Assembly (NCBI RefSeq): GCF_008932245.1
Contig: NZ_CP034909.1
Location: 496,001-560,000, forward strand
From: Sinorhizobium alkalisoli
Lineage (GTDB): Bacteria > Pseudomonadota > Alphaproteobacteria > Rhizobiales > Rhizobiaceae
DNA: 64,000 nucleotides
Direction of reading: 5' to 3'
The notes beneath the pieces are model-generated. The model ran no database searches. It was not told where the DNA came from and saw nothing but the letters and a program-made list of their open reading frames with translations. Positions 45,758-56,163 of the stretch are shown one piece after another (the first letter of the stretch is position 1; every line of letters begins with the position of its first letter). A program made the translations under genes and the position numbers.

Positions 45758-47059
45758 TCAGCCTGCCATGGCCTTTACCGCGGCCGGCTTCGCGCTCAAC
45801 GAAGAGAGGAGATCGTTCATCGAGGCGAGGTGCTCGAGAGGGCCGATCGCCGAAAGTGTGGGCACGGTGTCGAAGAAAAGCCGACCGGCGAGATCCGTCA
45901 GGCGCTCGATCGTGATGCCGGACAAACGCTCCATGAGTTCGTCGTTCGGAATCGGCCGACCATAGAGCATCATCTGCCGGGCAATCTGGCCGGCCCGGGC
46001 CGCGGGGCTCTCCTGACCCATCAATAATTGTGCCCGGATCTGCGCGCGAGCGCGCTCGATCTCCTGCTGTTCGATGTTCGTCGAAGACTTCCGCAACTCC
46101 TCGACTATGACCGGCATCAGTTCGGGCAGGTTTTCGCCACCGGTCGCGGCATGGATGCCGAAGATACCGGTGTCGGAAAAGCCCCAATGGAAGGCATAGA
46201 CGGAATAACAGAGGCCGCGATGCTCGCGCACTTCCTGGAAGAGGCGTGACGACATGCCGCCGCCAAGGATATTGGCGAGAATTTGCGAGCAATAGAAATC
46301 GCGAGCATGATAAGCCCTGCCTTCGAAGCCGAGCAGGATTTGCGCGTCCATGAGGTCGCGGGTCTCACGACTGTCGCCGCCGGTATAGCGGGCCGTATCC
46401 AGCACGGGAGATTCAAGCGGCGAGGCGGGCAAGGTGGAGAAACGCTCCTCCACCTGACGCACGATCGTATCGTGGTCGATGGCGCCGGCGGCGACGATAA
46501 AGGTCCGGTCGGTTGTGTAATTGCGGCCGAGATAGTGGCGAATCTGGCGGGGCGTAAACGACATAACCGTTTCCGGCGTCCCGAGGATCGGCCGGCCAAC
46601 CGTCTGATCGCGATAGGCCGTCTCGGCAAAGTGGTCGAACACCACGTCGTCCGGCGTGTCGTCCGCAGCGCCGATCTCCTGCAGGATCACGTGCTTCTCG
46701 CGGCGGAGCTCGTCCTCCTCGAAAGTCGATTCCGTCAGGATATCCGCCAGGATATCGATCGCCAACGGCACGTGGTCCTTGAGCACGCGGGCATAATAGG
46801 AGGTCGTCTCGGTGGAGGTGGCGGCATTGACCTCGCCGCCGACATTCTCGATCTCTTCGGCGATCTGGCGGGCGCTGCGCCGCCTCGTGCCCTTGAAAGC
46901 CATGTGCTCCAGCAAATGCGCAATGCCGTGTTCCTCCACGGTCTCATTGCGCGAACCGGACTTGATCCAGACCCCGAGCGCCACGCTCTCGAGATGCGGC
47001 ATTTGCTCGGTAACCACGGTCAGCCCGGAAGGCAGCCGGGTGCACTCAACTTTCATCAT
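45758..47059 (-). CDS. mpp: M16 family zinc peptidase (mitochondrial-processing-peptidase-like)
   Basis: This 433-residue protein has the inverted zinc motif HLLEHMAFKG (HxxEH) near residue 49, with the downstream Glu in ENVGGEVNAATSTETTSYY. It is homologous to the beta subunit of mitochondrial processing peptidase and to Rickettsia RPP. Its bacterial substrate is unknown. ATG 47059 (or 47056) is accepted. It lies 14 bases downstream of thrC and is probably cotranscribed. Confidence 0.94.
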   Translation of the reverse strand: MMKVECTRLPSGLTVVTEQMPHLESVALGVWIKSGSRNETVEEHGIAHLLEHMAFKGTRRRSARQIAEEIENVGGEVNAATSTETTSYYARVLKDHVPLAIDILADILTESTFEEDELRREKHVILQEIGAADDTPDDVVFDHFAETAYRDQTVGRPILGTPETVMSFTPRQIRHYLGRNYTTDRTFIVAAGAIDHDTIVRQVEERFSTLPASPLESPVLDTARYTGGDSRETRDLMDAQILLGFEGRAYHARDFYCSQILANILGGGMSSRLFQEVREHRGLCYSVYAFHWGFSDTGIFGIHAATGGENLPELMPVIVEELRKSSTNIEQQEIERARAQIRAQLLMGQESPAARAGQIARQMMLYGRPIPNDELMERLSGITIERLTDLAGRLFFDTVPTLSAIGPLEHLASMNDLLSSLSAKPAAVKAMAG

Positions 47060-47073
47060 CCGCTTCTTTCGTT

Positions 47074-48480
47074 CTAATCCCGAACGCGCGTGCGCTCGCC
47101 GATGAAGGTTTCGACGATCTTCAGTTCCGGATCCAGAATATCGAAACGCTCCGCCCTACTCATGAGATCAGCAAGCCACGATGGAAGCGCCGGGTCAATA
47201 CCGCTGGCCGATTTTACCGCGTCGGGAAATTTGGCCGGGTGGGCGGTCGCAAGCGTCACCATCGGTGCTTGAAGCTTCTCATGCCCGGCCGCAACAAAAA
47301 CGCCGATTGCCGTATGCGGATCAAGGAGATAGCCGGTTTCTTCATAGGTTTTTCGGATCGTCTCCGACACCTCTTTCTCCGAGGCGCTGCCGGCGCGGAA
47401 TTCCTTGCGGATTTTTTTGAGCGCGCCCTCGCCGATGGCGAACGAGCCGGACTGGTTGAGTCCTGCCATCGCCGCGCGCACCGCAGCCGGATCCCGATCA
47501 TGGGTCTCGAACAGAAGCCGCTCGAAATTGGAGGAAATCTGAATGTCCATCGACGGGGACGTCGTGGCCTTCACCTCGCGCATTTCATAGCGGCCGGTCT
47601 TCAGAGTCCGTGCGAGAATGTCGTTCTCATTGGTGGCGATGATCAGCTTGTCGATCGGCAGTCCCATGCGCTTGGCGACGTAGCCCGCGAAGATATCGCC
47701 GAAATTGCCGGTCGGCACAGTGAAGGAGATCTTCCGGTCCGGGCCGCCGAGCGTGATCGCGGTCGTGAAATAATAGACGATCTGCGCCATGATGCGCGCC
47801 CAGTTGATCGAGTTGACGCCGGAAAGCTTCACCCGGTCGCGAAATGCCTCGTCGTTGAACATGGCTTTGACGAGGTTCTGGCAGTCGTCGAAATTGCCGT
47901 TGACGGCAATCGCATGCACATTGCCGGCCGTCGCGGTGGTCATCTGCCTCTGCTGCACCGGCGACACCTTGCCGTGCGGGAAGAGGATGAAAATATCGGT
48001 ACGCTCGCGGCCGGCAAAGGCATCGATCGCCGCTCCGCCGGTGTCGCCCGACGTCGCGCCGACGATCGTCGCGCGTTCGCCTCGCTCGGCAAGCACATGG
48101 TCCATCAGCCGCGCCAGCAACTGCATGGCGACGTCCTTGAAGGCGAGCGTCGAGCCGTGGAAGAGTTCCATCACGAAGGAGTTCGGGCCCGTCTGGACCA
48201 GAGGTGCCACCGCGGGGTGGCGGAAGGTGGCGTAAGCCTCGTCGATCATTTCGCGGAACATCGCGGCCGGGATCTCGCCATTGGTGAATGGTTCGAGCAC
48301 GGCGAATGCAACGTCCTGGTAGGACTTGCCGCGCAGCCGCCGGATTTCCTTCTTCGAGAAGCTCGGCCACTCCTTCGGAAGATAGAGGCCGCCGTCGCGG
48401 GCAAGTCCCGCCAAAAGCGCATCGCAGAATCCGAGCGGGGTCGCTTCTCCGCGCGTCGATATGTACTTCACCGTCTTCAT
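47074..48480 (-). CDS. thrC: Threonine synthase
   Basis: This 468-residue PLP enzyme of the long (fungal/gamma) type has FHGSTLAFKDVAMQLLARLM with the PLP lysine, SGDTGGAAIDAFAGR as phosphate-binding loop, and VPTGNFGDIFAGY. It converts O-phosphohomoserine to threonine; thrB is at 37946. The N-terminus KYISTRGEATPLGFCDALL is standard. No ribosome site of note precedes ATG 48480. Confidence 0.97.
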   Translation of the reverse strand: MKTVKYISTRGEATPLGFCDALLAGLARDGGLYLPKEWPSFSKKEIRRLRGKSYQDVAFAVLEPFTNGEIPAAMFREMIDEAYATFRHPAVAPLVQTGPNSFVMELFHGSTLAFKDVAMQLLARLMDHVLAERGERATIVGATSGDTGGAAIDAFAGRERTDIFILFPHGKVSPVQQRQMTTATAGNVHAIAVNGNFDDCQNLVKAMFNDEAFRDRVKLSGVNSINWARIMAQIVYYFTTAITLGGPDRKISFTVPTGNFGDIFAGYVAKRMGLPIDKLIIATNENDILARTLKTGRYEMREVKATTSPSMDIQISSNFERLLFETHDRDPAAVRAAMAGLNQSGSFAIGEGALKKIRKEFRAGSASEKEVSETIRKTYEETGYLLDPHTAIGVFVAAGHEKLQAPMVTLATAHPAKFPDAVKSASGIDPALPSWLADLMSRAERFDILDPELKIVETFIGERTRVRD

Positions 48481-48929
48481 CCCTCGTTACCCATATCCCA
48501 TGGCTGGAGTGCCAACGGGCGACCGGCCCGCGCACTCTTCTCGATCCGCGTTCTCCCGCCGCATCCCTCGAGAGGCGCATAGCCCCGGTTGTAGCAAGCA
48601 GGCGTTGCGGAGGTCGTGAGCGACGCCCGCGGCCCTTTTTGCGTCAGTCCCCCGAAAAACGCGCGGCCATTCTTGTTACCATGGCAATTTCGCGCCCTTT
48701 TCGGAATTTTCGGTTCAACAGGGCCACCCCGTCGATTTTTCGATTTCGCGCTGCTATAGACGATGCCCGAAGGCCGTGAAAGGCCTCTGTCGATCGTGAG
48801 CGCACCGAAAGCGGCGGTCCCGCATGATTTCGGTCCGAGCATCGCAACGGGCCGCGACGACTACGGCTGCTTGAGGCCGCGGTCACAGCGATCCCGAGTT
48901 TTGAACTGGTTCTGAAGAGGTTGTGCAAC
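48481..48929. other. 449-base divergent region between thrC and a lipoprotein gene
   Basis: No gene is visible; frames here lack starts with ribosome sites. AT-rich stretches around 48700-48760 are the likeliest promoter sites. Confidence 0.5.
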
Positions 48930-49475
48930 GTGTCTGCCAATGTGTCTCGCCATCTTCTCGCAATGTCCGTCCTGCTGGCCGTCGCCGGCTGCAACAAGAC
49001 GCAGACGGGAGGGGCAATCGAAGCGGGCGGCAGCGCGAGCGCGCCGACGCCGGCCGTCGTCCAGGCGTCTTGCCCGCCTGTAACGCTCAGGGATGGAACC
49101 GCCTCCTACCGCACCTATGCGAAGGGTGGAAAGGACGATCCGACCAAGGTCGTCTATCAGGCGTCGCTTGCCGATACCACGCGCCAGTGCGTACAGAGCC
49201 AAGACAGCCTCAAGGTGACGGTGGTCGCGCAGGGTCGCGTCGTGGCCGGGCCCGCCGGCGGGCCGGGCAAGCTGTCCATGCCGATCCGCGTTGCCGCGAC
49301 CGACGGGGAAAAGACGCTTTATTCCGAGCTGACGCAATTCCCGGTCGAGGTTCCGCCGGGCAGCACCAATGCGCAGTTCGTCTTCACCAAGGCCGACGTC
49401 ACCCTGCCGGCGGGCGCCGGGGCGGACGCCAAGATCTTCATCGGTTTCGACGAGGGGCCGTATCGGACGCAGTAG
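48930..49475 (+). CDS. Putative lipoprotein of unknown function
   Basis: This 181-residue protein has a lipobox (LLAVAGC, Cys at about 21), then a Gly/Ala/Ser linker and a domain with beta-strand character (VVYQASLADTTRQC, LKVTVVAQGRVVAGPAG, IRVAATDGEKTLYSE). Two cysteines flank the first half. I do not recognise a characterised family. GTG 48930 has GAAGAGG 9 bases upstream; TTG 48921 is too close to that site. Followed 16 bases later by a repeat copy. Confidence 0.8.
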   Translation: MSANVSRHLLAMSVLLAVAGCNKTQTGGAIEAGGSASAPTPAVVQASCPPVTLRDGTASYRTYAKGGKDDPTKVVYQASLADTTRQCVQSQDSLKVTVVAQGRVVAGPAGGPGKLSMPIRVAATDGEKTLYSELTQFPVEVPPGSTNAQFVFTKADVTLPAGAGADAKIFIGFDEGPYRTQ

Positions 49476-49490
49476 GCCTCACGGTCACCT

Positions 49491-49545
49491 GTACAGCGCC
49501 GCGCGTCGTTTCAGACGCGCATAGGGTCGCTGTAACTCTTTGAAC
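49491..49545. repeat. Mosaic hairpin repeat, copy 5 (module P1)
   Basis: TACAGCGCCGCGCGTCG-TTTC-AGACGCGCATAGGGTCGCTGTA forms a long hairpin, followed by CTCTTTGAA as in the other copies. It lies between two convergent genes and may serve as their terminator. Confidence 0.9.
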
Positions 49546-49554
49546 CTGCGCCGA

Positions 49555-50661
49555 TCACTCGGCGGGCACGCTGTTGCCGGCCTCCCATTTGTAAAGCGAG
49601 AAGCTCGGCGAGGTCAGATCGCCGGATTCGCCATAGGTCAGTTTGCCGATCACCGTATCGATCTCGTCGCCGGACTTAATCGCTGTTGCGACCGCGGTCG
49701 GATCGTCGGGGGAGCCCGTCTTCTCGATGCCGGCCTTGATCACCTGTACGGCGGCGTAGGCGTTGAGCGTGAAGGCTTCGGCCGGAATGTTCTTCGCCTT
49801 GAGAGCCTCAATCACCGGCGCAGCGGCGGGGTTGCGGGTGGCGTCGCTGGCATTGGTGTAGATCGTCTCCTCGGCCGCATCGCCGCCGATTGCCCAGAAC
49901 TCTGTGTTGGAGAGGCCGTCGCCGCCGATCAGCTGTGCGTCGACGCCCTGGTCGTGCATCTGACGGACAAGCAGGCCGCCCTCGGCGTGATAGCCGCCGA
50001 AATAGACCACGTCGACATTCTCGGCTTTAAGGCGGGTGACGATGGCGCTGTAGTCCTTCTCGCCCGGGGTCAGTCCTTCATAGACGACCTCATCGATGCC
50101 GCCTGCATTGATGGCGGCCTTGAAGCCGTCGGCAAGGCCCTTGCCGTAGGCACCCTTGTCATGAAGGACGGCGATGCGCTTGTCCTTGAGTTTCTGCAAG
50201 ACGTAATCGGCGGCGACCACCGCCTGCTGATCATCGCGGCCGCAGGTGCGAAAGACGTTCCAGAGCCCGCGGGTGGTGAGATTCGGCGTGGTCGCCGTCG
50301 GCGTGACCATCAGGATGCCGTTTTCAGCCAGCACGTCGGAGGCCGGCATCGCCGTACCCGAAAGAACCGGGCCGACCACATAGCGCACGCCTTCGCCTGC
50401 AAGCTGGTTGGATACGGACACGGCCTGCTTCGGTTCGCCGCCGGTGTCGACGATCCTGATGACGACCTTCTCGCCACCGATGCCGCCTTTTTCATTGATC
50501 GCGGCTACGGCGGCCTCGGCGCCGTTCTTGACCTGCTCGCCGAAGGCCGCGACCGCTCCAGTGAGCGGGGTGATCACGCCGAGCGTGACGTCGGCATGGG
50601 CGAGCGGAGCAAAAGCGATACCGGCCGCAAAGGTCAATCCAGACAACAATGAAACACGCAT
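49555..50661 (-). CDS. Branched-chain amino-acid-type ABC substrate-binding protein
   Basis: This 368-residue periplasmic protein has a signal peptide (ending AHA) and the Peripla_BP_6 start [20 protein letters not shown], followed by [19 protein letters not shown] and [11 protein letters not shown]. It is LivK/BraC-like and binds leucine, isoleucine, valine or other amino acids. AAGGAGGAG sits at ideal spacing before ATG 50661. No permease or ATPase genes adjoin, so it depends on a distant transporter. Confidence 0.93.
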   Translation of the reverse strand: MRVSLLSGLTFAAGIAFAPLAHADVTLGVITPLTGAVAAFGEQVKNGAEAAVAAINEKGGIGGEKVVIRIVDTGGEPKQAVSVSNQLAGEGVRYVVGPVLSGTAMPASDVLAENGILMVTPTATTPNLTTRGLWNVFRTCGRDDQQAVVAADYVLQKLKDKRIAVLHDKGAYGKGLADGFKAAINAGGIDEVVYEGLTPGEKDYSAIVTRLKAENVDVVYFGGYHAEGGLLVRQMHDQGVDAQLIGGDGLSNTEFWAIGGDAAEETIYTNASDATRNPAAAPVIEALKAKNIPAEAFTLNAYAAVQVIKAGIEKTGSPDDPTAVATAIKSGDEIDTVIGKLTYGESGDLTSPSFSLYKWEAGNSVPAE

Positions 50662-50814
50662 GGCGTTTTCTCCTCCTTGGAAAGTCCCCTTGAACCTGTT
50701 GATATAGTCCTCTTGCGCGGCCGGGAAACTGGGTTCGTTGACGGAAAGCGCACGCATTTGGTTGCGCACTCCGTTGAGGACGAGTTTCCAGTCGGTTCAG
50801 GCCGGGAAAAGCTG

Positions 50815-51510
50815 TCAGGCCGTCAGCGATTCCGACCATTCGGCAAGCGCAGCGACCACGCCGGGCAGGGACGCCATGCGTGAGATGACTGTTTCCGCGC
50901 CGGCATCCGTCAGCCTGTCGGCATGCGATGGATAGGTATGCTTCCCACCGGTGAAGCCGACGACGCGCATCCCGGCCGCCCGCGCGCCGTGGACGCCGTG
51001 GACGGAATCCTCGATGACGAGGACGCGCGAGGGGTCGCGGCCGAACTGAGCGGCTCCGTGCAGGAAGATGTCCGGCTTCGGTTTCACCCGATCCGGCCCG
51101 AGGTCACGCGCGGAATAGATATGGGGACCGAAATGATCGCGGATGCCGACCTTGCCAAGCATCGTGGCGAGACGCTCCGAGGTGGAGTTGGAGCAGATGC
51201 AATGCGGCAGCGTGAGCTGCATCAGCACCGGCAGGACGCCGTCGATGATTCTGACGTCGCGGGCCAGTCGCTGGTCGAGAATGGTGTCGACCTTGTCGAT
51301 CAGCGAGGCCGAGAGCGGAACATTGGCCTCCTTTTCGATCGTCAGCAGGGTGTCGCGCCATGTCATGCCGGCGAAGCGTTCATTCATCTCGTCGATGCTG
51401 ATCGGATAGCCTGCCTCGCTCACCAGCGCAGCCTGAACTTCCGAGGCTATGATTTCCGAATCGACGAGAACGCCGTCGCAATCGAAGATGATGAGGTCGA
51501 TACCGGTCAT
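50815..51510 (-). CDS. HAD-superfamily phosphatase (beta-phosphoglucomutase/phosphatase type)
   Basis: This 231-residue protein has the HAD motif I DLIIFDCDGVLVDSE, motif II ICSNSTSERL, motif III KPKPDIFLHGA and motif IV VIEDSVHGVHGARAAGM. The cap (20-90) is helical. Substrate is likely a small sugar or glycolate phosphate. AAGGAATT lies upstream of ATG 51510; the frame to 51600 is not used. It has the same orientation as the binding-protein gene downstream, 153 bases apart. Confidence 0.92.
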   Translation of the reverse strand: MTGIDLIIFDCDGVLVDSEIIASEVQAALVSEAGYPISIDEMNERFAGMTWRDTLLTIEKEANVPLSASLIDKVDTILDQRLARDVRIIDGVLPVLMQLTLPHCICSNSTSERLATMLGKVGIRDHFGPHIYSARDLGPDRVKPKPDIFLHGAAQFGRDPSRVLVIEDSVHGVHGARAAGMRVVGFTGGKHTYPSHADRLTDAGAETVISRMASLPGVVAALAEWSESLTA

Positions 51511-51760
51511 GATAATTCCTTGGGGGAAACGCCGCTGGCAGGGAGGCTCTGAAATGCGGACGGAAAATGGTCCCGGCAGATTTATACGATGGCGGTTCAA
51601 AGCTCAACCTTGAGCGGGACGAGGAAAAGTGCGAAGCGGTTTTCCGCCCGGGCTGGAACAGCGCGCGTGCCCGCATTACGCGCGGCTCAACCTCTGGAAA
51701 TCGTCGGGAGATCGCCGCAGCTTGCTCGACAGGCACCGGCTGCGCCTCTATCTGTGATGC

Positions 51761-52429
51761 ATGACGAAGGAACGGGACGACACGCTTGCCAGCCGCATCA
51801 GCCGGGCTCTCGCCGAGAGGATCATCTCCGGTCAGCTCGCGCCGGGCGAAAGGCTGCGCCAGGATCATGTTGCCGAGGAGTTCGGCGCCAGCCATGTACC
51901 GGTCCGCGAAGCCTTCCGCCGGCTCGAGGCCCAGGGGCTTGCCGTTAGTGAGCCCCGCCGTGGCGTCCGCGTCGCGGCCTTCGATCTTAAGGAGGTGCGC
52001 GAGGTTGCCGAGATGCGCGCGGTCCTGGAGGTGCTGGCCCTTCGCCACGCCATGCCCCATCTGACGCGCGCCATTCTCGATCGGGCCGAGGTGGCGACGG
52101 CCGCCGCCGACAGTTCCCGTGACGTGCGCAGCTGGGAGGCGGCAAACCGTGCCTTTCATCGCCTGATCCTCGAACCTTGCGCCATGCCCCGCCTGCTCGC
52201 CGCAATCGACGATCTTCACGCGGCAAGCGCTCGCTTCCTCTTCTCCACCTGGCGGTCGAGCTGGGAGGCGCGCACCGATCACGATCACCGGGCGATCCTC
52301 GCGGCGCTCCGCCAGGGCAAGTGTGAGGAGGCCGCGGCCATTCTCGAGCGGCATGTCGGCTGGATTGGCCGGTCGCCTGCGAAAACCGCGGGCGGCGAGA
52401 TCCGCGGCGCCTTTTCCATCGTCGGATAG
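51761..52429 (+). CDS. GntR-family regulator with FCD domain
   Basis: This 222-residue protein has a winged helix-turn-helix at 5-70 (LASRISRALAERIISGQLAP, EEFGASHVPVREAFRRLEAQ) and an all-helical FCD ligand domain (about 80-210). The metal-type His residues (NRAFHRLI, DHDHRAIL) are visible. Regulators of this class respond to organic or amino acids. No ribosome site is visible before ATG 51761. It is divergent from the HAD gene at 51510, a possible target. Confidence 0.92.
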   Translation: MTKERDDTLASRISRALAERIISGQLAPGERLRQDHVAEEFGASHVPVREAFRRLEAQGLAVSEPRRGVRVAAFDLKEVREVAEMRAVLEVLALRHAMPHLTRAILDRAEVATAAADSSRDVRSWEAANRAFHRLILEPCAMPRLLAAIDDLHAASARFLFSTWRSSWEARTDHDHRAILAALRQGKCEEAAAILERHVGWIGRSPAKTAGGEIRGAFSIVG

Positions 52430-52475
52430 GTGCGTCTTTTCAGACGGCGCAAAGATCGGTGCACGCGCCTCGCCG
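52430..52475. repeat. Degenerate P1-like repeat
   Basis: GTGCGTCTTTTCAGACGGCGC then AAAGATCGGTGCAC has the layout of P1 with several mismatches. It sits directly after the GntR stop. Confidence 0.45.
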
Positions 52476-52520
52476 CAGCGGTTTGGGGCGACGCTGGTCG
52501 ACGCCGGCACCGGCGCGCGT

Positions 52521-53201
52521 CTATAGCGGAAAGTGCTCCAGGAAAGCCTTCTCGCCCGCGTCGGTGAAGCGGATGGCGCGGCTGTCCTTCACGCGCTTCG
52601 CCCAGCCCCTGTCGATGAAGTGCGCAAGCAGCGCCTCGCCGAGCGAGCCGGCGAGATGTGATCGGCGTTCGCTCCAGTCGAGGCAGGTTCTGCAGATCGG
52701 CCGGCGGGACGCCCTGAGCGCCGCATAGTCGATGCCGAGCGCCTCGACGCGTTCGCGGCCGGCATTGGTCAGCGCCACCTCTTCTCCCTCCATTTCGATC
52801 TGCTTGGCGCCAATGAGGCTATCCAGCATCCGCACACCATAGTCACCGGCCAGGTGGTTGTAGCAGACCCGCGCCTTGCGCAGTGCCGGATCCTTCGGCC
52901 CCGGCCGGTGTCGCGTGAGGCCGCGGCTTGCGGCAAAACCCATGAGACCTTCGAGCATGAGCCCGACCTCGTCTTCGCTTAGCGCGTAATAGCGATGCCG
53001 CCCCTGCTTGCGTTGCGTCACCAATCCGCCGGCCTCGAGCTTGGCAAGATGCGAACTCGCGGTCTGCAACGTCACGCCGGCATGACCGGCAAGCTCTGTC
53101 GGCGTCAGCGCCTGGCCGCCCATTAGCGCGGTCAGCATATTGGCGCGTGCGGGGTCTCCGATCAGCGAACCGATCAGGGCAATGTCAGGACCTTCCTTCA
53201 T
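52521..53201 (-). CDS. ArsR-family winged-helix regulator with C-terminal extension
   Basis: This 226-residue protein has an ArsR-type winged helix at about 5-95 (DPARANMLTALMGGQALTPT, AGVTLQTASSHLAKLEAGGL). A second region (about 120-226, CYNHLAGDYGVRMLDSLIG, CLDWSERRSHLAGSLGEALL) carries conserved cysteines and His. This long form is common in rhizobia. Start ATG 53201 has no ribosome site and is immediately preceded by a palindrome. Divergent from the NIPSNAP-like gene. Confidence 0.9.
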   Translation of the reverse strand: MKEGPDIALIGSLIGDPARANMLTALMGGQALTPTELAGHAGVTLQTASSHLAKLEAGGLVTQRKQGRHRYYALSEDEVGLMLEGLMGFAASRGLTRHRPGPKDPALRKARVCYNHLAGDYGVRMLDSLIGAKQIEMEGEEVALTNAGRERVEALGIDYAALRASRRPICRTCLDWSERRSHLAGSLGEALLAHFIDRGWAKRVKDSRAIRFTDAGEKAFLEHFPL

Positions 53202-53203
53202 AG

Positions 53204-53219
53204 TTCGATGGTAATCGAA
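53204..53219. promoter_or_regulatory. Candidate ArsR operator
   Basis: TTCGAT-GGTA-ATCGAA is a perfect 6-4-6 inverted repeat that ends 2 bases before the ArsR start codon. It lies in the 126-base divergent region shared with the NIPSNAP-like gene. Autoregulation is a reasonable guess. Confidence 0.5.
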
Positions 53220-53327
53220 GCATTGAAGCAGGGCAAGCGGGCATGGTGGGCGGGGTCCGATATATGTTGCCCATGAGTGTGCAGCGTTTTCGGATGACGA
53301 CATGCATGAACAAGAATAGGAAAAACC

Positions 53328-53650
53328 ATGATCACCTGTTTCATCCGCTACGAAATTGATCCGTTCCGCAAAGAAGATTTCGCGACCTATGCCCGTAATT
53401 GGGGCGAGGCGATCCCGCGCTGCGGCGCCGATCTCATCGGCTATTTCGGGCCGCATGAGGGCTCGGCGACGACGGCCTATGGCGTCTACAATATCGACAG
53501 CCTTGCCTCCTATGAGGCCTACCGTGCGCGGCTCGCCGCCGACCCGCTCGGCCGCGAAAATTATGAATTTGCCCGACGCGAGCGCTTCATTCTCAAGGAA
53601 GACCGGATCTTCCTGAAGAACGTCTCCCTGCCAACGGGAGGAGCACGCCG

Positions 53651-53654
<4 letters not shown>
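53328..53654 (+). CDS. NIPSNAP family protein
   Basis: This 108-residue dimeric alpha-beta barrel protein opens MITCFIRYEIDPFRKEDFAT and contains GADLIGYFGPHEGSATTAYG, both typical of NIPSNAP proteins. Its reaction is unknown. AGGAAAAACC precedes the ATG. Its last 4 bases overlap the next gene (ATGA), so the pair is cotranslated, and an ArsR regulator is divergent. Confidence 0.9.
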
Positions 53655-55301
<1,647 letters not shown>

Positions 55302-55379
55302 TCAACCAGTTCCGCGCAGGTCTTCGAAAAGCGCTCCCTCCGGTTTTCGTACCTTCAGTCCCGGAAGGAGAGCTTTAAA

Positions 55380-55417
55380 CGCCCGGAATCCGCGAGGATT
55401 CCGGGCGCTTGTATTTT
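55380..55417 (+). terminator. Intrinsic terminator of ccrM
   Basis: CGCCCGGAATCC (55380-55391) pairs with GGATTCCGGGCG (55396-55407) around GCGA, followed by CTTGTATTTT. Confidence 0.92.
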
Positions 55418-55477
55418 GCACCCCTCGTGATTACGGACCTGCTCCGCGACAGGATGCCGTGCCTCGACCATCGCCCC

Positions 55478-55514
55478 TTACAGCGCCGCGCGTCTTTCTA
55501 GACGCGCTAGGTGC
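55478..55514. repeat. Mosaic hairpin repeat, copy 6 (module P1), inside a coding region
   Basis: ACAGCGCCGCGCGTCT-TTCT-AGACGCGCTAGGTGCAC matches P1 up to the last arm. It overlaps the last codons of the HAD gene on the minus strand. Confidence 0.8.
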
Positions 55515-56122
55515 ACGCCGTGGGCCGCAAGATCCGCCCTCAATTTCTGCGCATCGGCAAAATGAACGGCTTGCCAGCCGGCAGTCCGGGCGCCCTCGAC
55601 ATTGGCCATGCTGTCATCGATGAAGAGCGTTGCGGCGGGATCGAGGCCGAAGGTCTGGGCGTGGGTTCTGTAGATCTCGATATCCGGCTTGATAAGGCCG
55701 ACATCGCCAGAGACCGTCACGCCACGCGGCAGCGCCAGAAGCGGAAAGCGCTTCAGGGCCTCTCGAAACGTGTCGGAGGCGAAATTGGTGAGCATCGTCA
55801 CGTCGCGCTCTTCAGCAACCAGACTTTCGAGGAGCATGACCGTCTCGGTGTAGGCATGTGGCACCATCTCGTGCCAGTGCCGCCGGAAGGCGCGGATATG
55901 ATCTTCCCGCTCGGGATGGCACTCGATCAGCAGTGACTCGGCCTCTTCCCAGGAGCGCCCACGATCCTGCTCGACATTCCAGTCGTGTGTGCAGACATTG
56001 GCGAAGAACCAGTCGCGCTCCGCCTGGTCGGGGATGAGGCGCCGATAGGGAATCTGCGGATCGTAATGGATCAGCACCTTGCCGATATCGAAGACTATGT
56101 GGCGGATTTCGATGGTGCTCAT
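55478..56122 (-). CDS. HAD-family hydrolase (haloacid-dehalogenase/YihX-like)
   Basis: This 214-residue protein has motif I HIVFDIGKVLIHYDP (the second Asp of DxD is Gly-Lys, as in YihX-type HADs), motif II MLTNFASDTF, motif III GLIKPDIEIY and motif IV LFIDDSMANVEGARTAGW. It probably dephosphorylates a small sugar phosphate. ATG 56122 has AGGA upstream. The last 12 residues (HLARLERRAAL and the stop) are encoded by a copy of the P1 hairpin repeat, so its C-terminus was probably changed by that insertion. Confidence 0.9.
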   Translation of the reverse strand: MSTIEIRHIVFDIGKVLIHYDPQIPYRRLIPDQAERDWFFANVCTHDWNVEQDRGRSWEEAESLLIECHPEREDHIRAFRRHWHEMVPHAYTETVMLLESLVAEERDVTMLTNFASDTFREALKRFPLLALPRGVTVSGDVGLIKPDIEIYRTHAQTFGLDPAATLFIDDSMANVEGARTAGWQAVHFADAQKLRADLAAHGVHLARLERRAAL

Positions 56123-56163
56123 AACAAGTTCCTGACGGGCATGAAGATAGAGGCGATCCGAGA

